NCBI GenBank assembly: GCA_003223215.1 | Contig: QHYH01000087.1 | Location: 1-64,000, forward strand | DNA from: Acidobacteriota bacterium | Lineage (GTDB): Bacteria; Acidobacteriota; Terriglobia; Acidiferrales; UBA7541 | Direction of reading: 5' to 3' | DNA length: 64,000 nt | Part shown: one piece after another, positions 35,488-42,978 of the stretch | How the letters are laid out: the number at the start of each line of letters is the position of its first letter | How positions within the stretch are numbered: the first letter of the stretch is position 1 | The notes under the pieces: generated by a model | Database searches by the model: none | What the model saw: only the letters and a program-made list of their open reading frames with translations | Told to the model about the DNA's origin: nothing | Program-made: the position numbers and the translations under genes

Positions 35488-36611
35488 TGCACGGTGTTCG
35501 AGCCGCTACAGACTCCGGCTCTCCGTCGGTCGAGGCGCGGCCGCTTCGTCCCTCCTCTTGGTGGCTAGAGCCGTCCAAATTGCTGAAACGCTTTTCACAC
35601 CTACGGGAAAATTCTCGTTCCTGCGACTGGTATCGCATCGTGGATGGTTTTCTGGGCGTTGACTCAGAAGATTTGCCCTTGCGGCAGAGATTTAGAACGC
35701 TCTACGCGGAACTCCTCTCCGAGCCTCCTTCGCCGTCGGAGGCAACCCCATGGGTGCGGTGCCACATCCAGGTGCAGGATGGGTTGCCCGCCCACCTGGT
35801 CACATTCACAGCTCCGTCAGAGGTTGCGATCATCGATTTCCTGCTCGCACTGTTTTCCCATCGCGGTTATGTCGAAATGGATCATGCTGCCGGCGGTTGG
35901 CGGTCCATCGCTTTGGCAGGCAGGACTCCGCCACTGCTGACAGCCAGAGGCGCCGAGGTGCTGGTGGACGCACGGGAGACCTGGCAGCCACTCATCGGGA
36001 ATTGCGCTGTCAATTGGGTCATGCACCTGCAGCCCGACCTACTGTTCTTCCACGCGGCTGCGTTGGCCATCGGAAGGGAAGGCGTTTTGATTGCGGGCGA
36101 AAAGGCGGCCGGCAAATCTACGTTGTCGATGGCGCTCGCCGCACGGGGCCACGACTTTTTCGGAGATGAGATCGCCGCGGTGCGTACGGAAACGTTTCAG
36201 TTGGCGCCCTTTCGTCGGGCCGTATCGGTTCGAGAAGGGCCGCAAGCCCCGGCGGTCGAGAAGCGACTCGCCGAGAAATGCTGCTTTACGGAAACGTTTC
36301 CCGATGGCACGGTGCGCTCTCGCGCACGCGCCTGTGAACTTTTCCCCGCCTCCGACGCTCGTCCACAAACCCTTCGGTGGGTCTTTTTTCTGCGTGGATT
36401 CGACGATCGACCACATGCGGAACCGTTCCGTCCGCGCTCGGAGGACCTGCGTTTGCTCATGCCGCTCGCTTGCACGTTTTGGGGGAGGTCTTCTAGGGCG
36501 CGAATCGCGCAGGTTGCCAGATTGCTGTCCAACGTCCATTGTTATTTTCTCTACCCGGGACTGCCGGAAGATACGGCTGAGCTGGTGGAGAGAATTGTGA
36601 GGTCAGAATGA
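35475..36611 (+). CDS. HprK-like kinase
   Basis: A 378-residue protein with the P-loop fold of HPr kinase: FHAAALAIGREGVLIAG, Walker A GEKAAGKST (residues 208-216), then HDFFGDEIAAV with the acidic pair. The first 180 residues are not HprK and have no known domain. HprK-like kinases in lasso-peptide loci phosphorylate the precursor; here Ser50 in AGSWWG is the obvious candidate (inference). The ATG overlaps the last 13 bases of peptide 1; a GTG at 35487 (TAGTG) is an alternative. Related kinases with PqqD-like partners also occur in exopolysaccharide loci. Confidence 0.82.
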   Translation: MVGLVHGVRAATDSGSPSVEARPLRPSSWWLEPSKLLKRFSHLRENSRSCDWYRIVDGFLGVDSEDLPLRQRFRTLYAELLSEPPSPSEATPWVRCHIQVQDGLPAHLVTFTAPSEVAIIDFLLALFSHRGYVEMDHAAGGWRSIALAGRTPPLLTARGAEVLVDARETWQPLIGNCAVNWVMHLQPDLLFFHAAALAIGREGVLIAGEKAAGKSTLSMALAARGHDFFGDEIAAVRTETFQLAPFRRAVSVREGPQAPAVEKRLAEKCCFTETFPDGTVRSRARACELFPASDARPQTLRWVFFLRGFDDRPHAEPFRPRSEDLRLLMPLACTFWGRSSRARIAQVARLLSNVHCYFLYPGLPEDTAELVERIVRSE

Positions 36612-37159
36612 GTCTTTCGGTGCAGGAGAGAGCTGAGTACGTCGCTACATTTCGCTTCATCCAGGTTTTTCTCATGGAAACGCTTGCTCGCTGGGTGCCT
36701 CCGACTCCAGAGATGGAGGTCAAGGTCTTGTTCGGACGCCACATCTGGGACCTTGCACAGCAGGCCGACGCGCTGGGAAGGCGGGGCTACGAGCTGCGTG
36801 CGCCGTTGCAGTTCAGCCTTCGACCCGCCGAGAGCTACGTCGAGGTCCTCGAGGAGTTTGCCCGGACCAACACTACCCCTCAAAAGATTCACGGCTTTTA
36901 TGATGTGATCCTGCCGGGCCTTGCGGCACGATACCGGAATTACTTGGAGCGTACCGACCGTTTGTTGGACGAACCTACCGTGCGCGTGGTGGAAAAGATT
37001 CTCGGCGAGTTTAACAGGATGATCGGGGAGAGTGAAGCGCTGCGGAAGGAACTCTCTCAACTGCGGCTGACCGACAAGGACTGGCCGGCTGGGCTTGCGA
37101 AGCGCGAGGCGAGTGAAGCGAATATCGTCGTGCGCCGGTCTTCTGCGGCAGTTGCATGA
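36608..37159 (+). CDS. Helical protein of unknown function, peptide locus
   Basis: A 183-residue helical protein. The start overlaps the kinase stop by 4 bases. The segment MEVKVLFGRHIWDLAQQADA then LGRRGYELRA looks like a ferritin-like helix pair but lacks the two ExxH motifs of the next genes. FARTNTTPQKIHGFYDVILP follows. It may be a non-catalytic partner of the diiron proteins. I do not recognise a family. Confidence 0.65.
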   Translation: MSLSVQERAEYVATFRFIQVFLMETLARWVPPTPEMEVKVLFGRHIWDLAQQADALGRRGYELRAPLQFSLRPAESYVEVLEEFARTNTTPQKIHGFYDVILPGLAARYRNYLERTDRLLDEPTVRVVEKILGEFNRMIGESEALRKELSQLRLTDKDWPAGLAKREASEANIVVRRSSAAVA

Positions 37160-37169
37160 AGGAGGGCCT

Positions 37170-37979
37170 ATGGCCGGAATGAAGCCTGAAGAAACCAAGC
37201 AAGTAAAAGGGATGACGTTGCGACGCGATCCGGCCCGGGAGGCCTGCTTTAAGGTGGTCGACAGCGACGCGGAGCTCGAAGAGTGGCCGGGGATGACCGA
37301 GATTTCCCGGCGTCAACGCATCCACCGCCACATGAACAACGAGACAGGAGCGATTGAGATCGCCGCGCAATGTCTCGTGGATTTCCCCGAGGCGCCGTGG
37401 GAACTGCGCATGCACCTGGCGCGTCAGTGTTGGGATGAAAGCCGGCACGTGGCCGGGCTCTATCGGCGCTTGCGTGAGATCGGCGGCTACAAGGGAGAGT
37501 TTCCAATTTCCTGCTTTGAGTGGTGTGTGACGTGTTCGCTCGACACGCTGGCGGCGCGACTGGCGCTCCAAAACCGCACCTTCGAAGCGGGCGAACTGGA
37601 CCTGCTTGGTCAGCTACCGGCCAAGTGGCGGGAAGCAGGCGATGAGAAAACGGCCGAGGTCCTCGAGTCCATCCTTGGCGATGAAATCACCCATGTTCGC
37701 TTTGCTAATCAATGGCTGAGAGTCTTGGTGCGGGAGGATCGCCGGCTTGCGCTCAAGATCGCCATGGCCGTTCGCTTCCTCTCGGCCGTCACCGCCGCAT
37801 TGGCACCGCAAGACGGGCAATTGAGCCCCGTCGGGCTGCCCTACGAAGAGCCGCAAAACAGAATTACCCAGGTCAACGTTGCCGACCGCAAACAAGCCGA
37901 TTTCACCGACAGTGAAATCGACGAGTACTTGCGTCAGTCAGGGTTTCAGCCGATTATGACCGGCAATGCCGAAGGATGA
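37170..37979 (+). CDS. Ferritin-like diiron protein, paralogue 1
   Basis: A 269-residue four-helix protein with a full set of diiron ligands: Glu58/Glu63 region (NNETGAIEIAAQ), E90-SR-H93 (CWDESRHV), Glu139 (NRTFEAGEL) and E172-IT-H175 (DEITHVRF). The layout is like DUF455/MiaE/PaaC-type oxygenases. It could oxidise a substrate with O2; a peptide side chain such as Trp is an inference from context. GGAGG lies 5 bases before the ATG and 2 bases after the previous stop. Cys residues (SCFEWCVTCS) are peculiar to this copy. Confidence 0.8.
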   Translation: MAGMKPEETKQVKGMTLRRDPAREACFKVVDSDAELEEWPGMTEISRRQRIHRHMNNETGAIEIAAQCLVDFPEAPWELRMHLARQCWDESRHVAGLYRRLREIGGYKGEFPISCFEWCVTCSLDTLAARLALQNRTFEAGELDLLGQLPAKWREAGDEKTAEVLESILGDEITHVRFANQWLRVLVREDRRLALKIAMAVRFLSAVTAALAPQDGQLSPVGLPYEEPQNRITQVNVADRKQADFTDSEIDEYLRQSGFQPIMTGNAEG

Positions 37980-38745
37980 TGAACACTCCGTGAGCACTGC
38001 CGGCAATTTAGATCCCGCGCTGTTTGGACCAGCTCCGGCCCGCGATGAACGTTTTACCGAGAAGCGCCGGTGGATCGAGTGTGCCAATTTTCCCAATGAC
38101 CACCCCCTGAGGATTATTGAATTCTTTCATCGCCAAATGAACGAGGAATTGAACGGCGTAGAAAATGCCGCGCAGTCGCTCGCCGACTTTCCGGACACGG
38201 ACTGGAAGGTACGCATGTCGATCGCCCGCCAGTGCGCCGACGAAGCTCGCCATGTCGAAATGTTCCGGCGCATCTTCGAGAGCCGGGGTGGCAAACTCGG
38301 GGAATACCCAATTCTGAATTTCCAGTACCGGATCATCGCCAATCTCGGCGATCTCTTGAGCCGCTTGGTGGTACAAAACCGCAGCTTTGAAGCGGGCGGA
38401 ATCGATGCGGTGAGTTTCGCCATCGACGAAGCCCGCAAAAGAGGCGATCAGGAACTGGTGGATCTGTTCGAGATGCAACAGGCCGACGAAATCACCCATG
38501 TTCGCTTCGCCAATGAATTTATCTCGGAGACCATCCGCAAGGATCCTCGTGCCGCATTGCGGGTGGCGAAGGCCCTGACCCTTGCTTCCACCGCATTCCT
38601 CGAGGTCATGGGTAGAGAAGCCATCGAGAAGGTCGCATACCTCACGGACGAAAAGGGCCGGCTGGAAGCCGGTTTTGGGCTCGCGGAAGTAAAGGCCGCT
38701 ACCACGCAGGCAATCAAACGGCGCGCCTCGTATGAAAGCCACTGA
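37966..38745 (+). CDS. Ferritin-like diiron protein, paralogue 2
   Basis: A 259-residue paralogue of the preceding gene, overlapping it by 14 bases. Ligands are kept: NEELNGVENAAQ, ADEARHVEMF (ExxH), NRSFEAGGID and DEITHVRFANEF (ExxH). The first helix reads FHRQMNEELNG where paralogue 1 has IHRHMNNETGA. Tandem paralogues could form a heterodimer or act on two positions. The function is not known. Confidence 0.8.
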   Translation: MPKDDEHSVSTAGNLDPALFGPAPARDERFTEKRRWIECANFPNDHPLRIIEFFHRQMNEELNGVENAAQSLADFPDTDWKVRMSIARQCADEARHVEMFRRIFESRGGKLGEYPILNFQYRIIANLGDLLSRLVVQNRSFEAGGIDAVSFAIDEARKRGDQELVDLFEMQQADEITHVRFANEFISETIRKDPRAALRVAKALTLASTAFLEVMGREAIEKVAYLTDEKGRLEAGFGLAEVKAATTQAIKRRASYESH

Positions 38746-39862
38746 TCTCGCGGGAATGGCAAATCCCTGGTCGGGAGGCGTGTCTTCCGGCCGAGAGGAT
38801 CGCAATCCGAACGATGCTGGGGCTCTCGCTCCCGGCCAAAACAAGCGCGGCTGGATCGAGTCCCCGCTGTTCGATCTGAGCCTGTTTACCTTGTCACCGC
38901 TTGCCGGTCTATTCGTCATACTGCCGGTGCTCCTGTCGCCAAAGGGCCTGCACGTCTACATTGCGGCCACCTATCTGATTGCCATTCCGCACTATGTCTC
39001 GAGCTTCAGCTTTTATCTGGGCGATGAGAACCTGGCGTACTACCGCACGCGTCGGTTGGCTTTTTTTGCTGGTCCGGTGTTGATCCTCATCGGCGTGATG
39101 GCGTTGCGACTCACCAAGCTGGACGCCGCGGTGCAGTCTTCGCTCTATGTGTGGAATGTCTTTCACGTTTCCATGCAAAGCGCCGGCATCCTGGCCCTCT
39201 ATCGGCGCCTCCATGGAGGTTCGCTCTCCGAGAGCCGGTTTGCACGTGCTTCCCTGCTCGGCGTGAACGGGAGTCTGGCATTTTTGCATATTGACCGCTT
39301 TGATCCGATTTATCAGAACCTGCTGAGGATGCATTTCCCGGTGTGGGCCATTCCCGCCACCTTTCTGAGTGTCGCGGTGGTTGGGCTGATCTTCTACTTC
39401 GCGAGACTTCGGCGGCGTGCGAAACCGATGCGAGCCCCCGAGCTCACCTTTCTTGTCTCAAGCCTGCTGCTCTTCCACCCCTACCTGTGGGTCCGCGACC
39501 TGGATCTTGCGACCTTTGGCATGCTCATGGGGCATTTTTTGCAGTATTTGGGCATCGTCTGGTTGCTCAATCGCAGGAAGTACGCGACCTTGAAGGGTTC
39601 CGAACACCAGCAGATGCTTTCCTCGATCAGTAGCAAGACCCCGCTTCTCCTGCTCACCTTGGTTTCCGTCGGGCTGGCATTTTATGTGGCGCAAAAGAGC
39701 AGTGCTTGGCTGGGCGTTCCTGTTTCTTACGTCATCCTTTGGAATTCGCTGGCACTGGTTCACTTCTACCTGGACGGGCTCATCTGGGCGTTCAAGAATC
39801 CGTTCGTTCGCAAGTCCATTGGACCGCACCTCACTCCGGAATCGCACATGGCCGCGCAATGA
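38732..39862 (+). CDS. Polytopic membrane protein, peptide locus
   Basis: A 376-residue protein with about nine hydrophobic helices. Conserved-looking polar membrane residues are AIPHYVSSFSFYLGDENLAY and NVFHVSMQSAGILALYRR. Their His residues could bind metal or a cofactor. The start overlaps the preceding gene by 14 bases. I do not recognise the family. Confidence 0.7.
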   Translation: MKATDLAGMANPWSGGVSSGREDRNPNDAGALAPGQNKRGWIESPLFDLSLFTLSPLAGLFVILPVLLSPKGLHVYIAATYLIAIPHYVSSFSFYLGDENLAYYRTRRLAFFAGPVLILIGVMALRLTKLDAAVQSSLYVWNVFHVSMQSAGILALYRRLHGGSLSESRFARASLLGVNGSLAFLHIDRFDPIYQNLLRMHFPVWAIPATFLSVAVVGLIFYFARLRRRAKPMRAPELTFLVSSLLLFHPYLWVRDLDLATFGMLMGHFLQYLGIVWLLNRRKYATLKGSEHQQMLSSISSKTPLLLLTLVSVGLAFYVAQKSSAWLGVPVSYVILWNSLALVHFYLDGLIWAFKNPFVRKSIGPHLTPESHMAAQ

Positions 39863-40147
39863 GGGGAGGCAACCGAGATAACCCGGTGGCCGAGCGTCTC
39901 GGAGCAAGCGGCCACTGCTATTTCGAGCTTGCTCGAGTTGCCGTTCGGGCGAAACACACTTGATTTCCTCCTCCGACGAGCCGTCTCTCTACTTTTTGTA
40001 TTCGATGAGAGTCTCTGTCCCTTGGGAAAGCCAAGGACTGTGCCATCCCGAGAGCTTTTGGAGGTTCGAGCGGCCGGATCTCAAATTGTGCCTGGCAGAA
40101 TTTCGCGTTCGCTTCCGAGTACAACGCCGGCACACTGGAGGCTCAAG

Positions 40148-41497
40148 ATGGAAAATGAGGGTCGACCGGCGCCCCGTTGGTCGCGGGCGCAACTCTTGGC
40201 GTTTCGATTCGCCTTTGTCTACCTTATCTTGTACTACCTTCCGTTCCCCTTCGGTGCCTTTCCCTACACCGGCCGAGTCGCGCAAAAATACGAATCACTC
40301 TGGCACCAGCTCGTGCCTTGGGTTGGCCGGCATGTCCTTCACCTGAGCTATGAGATTTTGACCTCCACGAACTGCAGTGGCGATACCACCTATGAATATG
40401 TGCGAGTCCTGTGTTTTTTCGGCTTGGCCCTCGCTGCCTCGCTTGTTTGGTCCATGCTCGATCGATCGAGCTCAAACTACCAGCGCATGCATGCATGGCT
40501 CCGGCTTTATGTCCGGCTTTCCGTTGGAGCCGCGATGCTCATGTACGCAGGGGCTAAGATTTTCTTGCAGCATTTTCCTCCGCCCAATCTCTATAAGCTG
40601 CTCGAGCCCCTCGGCAATTACTCACAGATGAGCTTGCTTTGGACCCTTATGGGTGCGTCTCGCGGCTACACCCTGTTTGTCGGCTGTCTGCAGATGCTTG
40701 CAGGCATCCTGCTTTTCCTTCCGCGGCTGACAACTCTCGGAGCTCTGGTCGGCATTGCGGTCTTTTCGAACATTTTTGCTCTCAACTTGGGCTATGACTT
40801 GCCGATTAAGATCTATTCCTTGCACATCCTGCTCGTCTGCTTGTTTCTTGTTCTGCCGGACGCGCCGCGGTTGGTTCGCTTCTTCTTGCTCAATCAAGAG
40901 GTGGCATCTTTGTCCGAAAACGGGCTCTTTCATCTCCGGCGTCTAAACACGGCCGCCCTGGTGGCGCAATTGGCGCTCGGCGGGGTTCTTGCCTGCACTT
41001 ACCTTGTGCATGCGTACGATTACGAAAAACGGCACTTCAGCCCGGCTTCTCGGCCTCCGTTCTTCGGCATCTGGAACGTCGAGGAATTCCTGCTCGGCGG
41101 CAAGGTGCTGCCCCCGCTCGAAACCGACGGGACCCGCTGGCAAAGGGTGGTCTTTCAGTTTCCCACGGAGATTGGCATTCAGTCGATGAACGGCTCGTGG
41201 ATGGGATATTGGCTGCGCGCGGACATGGCGGGGAAGACCTTGGCCATGGGAAAACCCAATGACTCCAACGGAGAGTTCGAATTCGTCTTTGCAGACCCAG
41301 ATTCGCGGTCGCTGACCCTCGAAGGAACCGACGGGAGAAACGAGATTCGGGTGAAACTTCGCCGATTGGACGAAAAACAATTTGCGCTGCTCGCCAGAGG
41401 CTTCCACTGGATCGACGAGGACGCTGCTTTGGTGCAGGATGAAGAGGGTGTCTGTGATCGCGTCCGGCAGACAGGAGGTCCTCTCCCTGCGCGCTGA
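40148..41497 (+). CDS. DoxX-like membrane protein
   Basis: A 449-residue protein. The N-terminal two thirds hold about eight helices, including LSVGAAMLMYAGAKIFLQHF and LGNYSQMSLLWTLMGAS, a DoxX-like pattern. The last 130 residues are soluble and beta-rich (WQRVVFQFPTEIGIQSMNGS). The ATG at 40148 begins MENEGRP just before the first helix; the frame upstream is open but not protein-like. A 285-base gap precedes it. Role unknown; DoxX-like proteins often serve oxidoreductase complexes. Confidence 0.7.
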   Translation: MENEGRPAPRWSRAQLLAFRFAFVYLILYYLPFPFGAFPYTGRVAQKYESLWHQLVPWVGRHVLHLSYEILTSTNCSGDTTYEYVRVLCFFGLALAASLVWSMLDRSSSNYQRMHAWLRLYVRLSVGAAMLMYAGAKIFLQHFPPPNLYKLLEPLGNYSQMSLLWTLMGASRGYTLFVGCLQMLAGILLFLPRLTTLGALVGIAVFSNIFALNLGYDLPIKIYSLHILLVCLFLVLPDAPRLVRFFLLNQEVASLSENGLFHLRRLNTAALVAQLALGGVLACTYLVHAYDYEKRHFSPASRPPFFGIWNVEEFLLGGKVLPPLETDGTRWQRVVFQFPTEIGIQSMNGSWMGYWLRADMAGKTLAMGKPNDSNGEFEFVFADPDSRSLTLEGTDGRNEIRVKLRRLDEKQFALLARGFHWIDEDAALVQDEEGVCDRVRQTGGPLPAR

Positions 41498-41602
41498 AAA
41501 ATTCTCTGCGGTCCTCAAGGCAGGGCGGCTTGCTCAAACGAGGTGTGTGTAGGCGGCTTGCGGTCGAGGCCGACGACCGATGACAGACGACCGATGACCA
41601 GC

Positions 41603-41631
41603 TTGACCGTGACTCTCGCCCTTGCTAGGCT
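41603..41631 (+). promoter_or_regulatory. Promoter of peptide cassette 2
   Basis: TTGACC (41603-41608), 17-base spacer, TAGGCT (41626-41631). Start of transcription near 41638, about 23 bases before the PqqD-like gene. Confidence 0.5.
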
Positions 41632-41660
41632 AAAACCCCGGCCAAATTGAGGCCTTCAAA

Positions 41661-41951
41661 GTGAGCACGGTCTACCGTCGAAGTCCCGCCATAGAGATGG
41701 CACCCCTGCAGGAAGAGACCATCCTGTTTGATCCGCAAAACAACAAGTTCTGCTTGCTCAATCGCACTGCCGCTTTCATTTGGAACCAGCTGGCCACGCC
41801 GGCAGCTTCCGAGACGGTCGGCGCCGAGCTCTGCAAAAGTTTTTCGGGGGTTGCACTGGAAAACGCCGTGCGCGATGCGAGAGGCGCACTCGAAGAGATG
41901 CGCTCGCTGAACTTCGTGATCGAAGAATCTGTTCCGGGAGACAAACCGTGA
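41661..41951 (+). CDS. PqqD-like peptide recognition protein (RRE)
   Basis: A 96-residue PqqD-family winged-helix protein, the RiPP recognition element that presents precursor leaders to enzymes. Seen: TILFDPQNNKFCLLNRTAAF (beta strands with the LN-x-T/A-x-x-x-W motif), IWNQLATPAASETVGAELCK and a final helix ALEEMRSLNFVIEE. GTG start with GAGG 8 bases upstream. The stop overlaps the peptide start as GTGA. It is the only intact copy and would have to serve both peptides. Confidence 0.87.
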   Translation: MSTVYRRSPAIEMAPLQEETILFDPQNNKFCLLNRTAAFIWNQLATPAASETVGAELCKSFSGVALENAVRDARGALEEMRSLNFVIEESVPGDKP

Positions 41952-42109
41952 CGGAACTGGACAACAGACCAAGCGCCCCGCCCGAGAAAAACGACAGACA
42001 GGCTTCCTCACTGCCGGCCTATGAGCCGCCTCGCCTCACGGTTATGGACGAGAACCAAGTCATGAGTGTGTTCCAGGTTCCCGTCGTCGCCGGCTCATGG
42101 TGGGGCTAA
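41948..42109 (+). CDS. RiPP precursor-like peptide 2 (lasso-type leader)
   Basis: A 53-residue peptide beginning at the GTG that overlaps the PqqD-like stop. It differs from peptide 1 at eight positions in residues 2-22 and at none in residues 23-53 (PAYEPPRL...VVAGSWWG). The YxxPxL motif, Ser50 and the terminal Trp-Trp-Gly are conserved. Divergence confined to the first part shows selection on the second part, including the part beyond the leader motif. Confidence 0.78.
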   Translation: MTELDNRPSAPPEKNDRQASSLPAYEPPRLTVMDENQVMSVFQVPVVAGSWWG

Positions 42110-42349
42110 GCCTCCTTGTTCGGTTCGATCGTACGCTAGATTCGCCGATCACTTTGTTCCTCCTGATTGCTGCTGGTTTTGTATCGAGTGGGTCGCTGGT
42201 CTACGACGAAGGGGCTCCGAGTGACTGGCTGCGAATCCCGACATCGGTGATCCGCAGCACGGAGCTCTTAATTTGAGTTCCAATTCGGACGAATTGGGCC
42301 TGGGGAGAGCTCCGTTGCTCCAGGAAGTCTTCATCGCCGAGGCGGTAGC

Positions 42350-42937
42350 GTGAAACTGAATCCATCGAGTGTCGTGGCCCAGCCGGTTGTCGCGAGCGAG
42401 CGCTTGCTGGCGATCTCGAGTCTCCTAAAGAGAGGATCTCGGGATTTCGATTTTCAACTTCATGGCAAGAGTATGGCCCCCGCGCTGCCCGATGGCTCCT
42501 GGATCCGCGTCAGGCCGGCTGCTGATGGCCGGTTCACGGTCGGCCAAGTACTGACCTACGTGGCGAAGGACCGCGTGGTGGCCCATCGTTTGGTGCTGTC
42601 CATGAAATCGCGGAGCACGGAGTATCTGATTACCCGCGGAGATGCGACGGTCTGTTGTGATTGGCCGGTGCCCGCGACGTCCGTTTTGGGCACAGTGATT
42701 GGATTTTCTGCCGACCGGCCATGGCAACCAGTAGGTCCGCCTCCGGAGAGATGGTTGGGCTTTCGCTCGACGGCATTGCTGATCTCGAGCGTGGTTGCCC
42801 ATCTCCTGAAAGTGAGCCCTCGCGCCGCTGTCTTCACCGCAAAAAGGTTCATTCGTATTCATGGAATGGTCGAGAGAGCCATGGGCTATCTAAAGCGTCG
42901 CGTGGTTCTTGGTTCGCGTCGAGGAGTCGCTCTCTGA
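42350..42937 (+). CDS. S26-family (SipW-like) peptidase
   Basis: A 195-residue protein with the S26 signature HGKSMAPALPDGSWI (nucleophile Ser41), then VVAHRLVL with His79 and LITRGDAT. Ser/His dyads occur in SipW/ER-type signal peptidases. There is no clear N-terminal membrane anchor, so it may act in the cytoplasm; a hydrophobic segment (STALLISSVVAHLL) lies later. It is a candidate for removing the peptide leader, because no transglutaminase-type B2 protease was found. GTG start. Confidence 0.75.
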   Translation: MKLNPSSVVAQPVVASERLLAISSLLKRGSRDFDFQLHGKSMAPALPDGSWIRVRPAADGRFTVGQVLTYVAKDRVVAHRLVLSMKSRSTEYLITRGDATVCCDWPVPATSVLGTVIGFSADRPWQPVGPPPERWLGFRSTALLISSVVAHLLKVSPRAAVFTAKRFIRIHGMVERAMGYLKRRVVLGSRRGVAL

Positions 42938-42978
42938 AGCAGGATTGGAAACCGCCGAGGCCTTCGCAATCGAAAAGC

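Noticed and set aside
36608-37159. Lasso B2 transglutaminase-type protease
   Set aside because: The protein has no Cys at all, so the Cys-His-Asp triad is absent.
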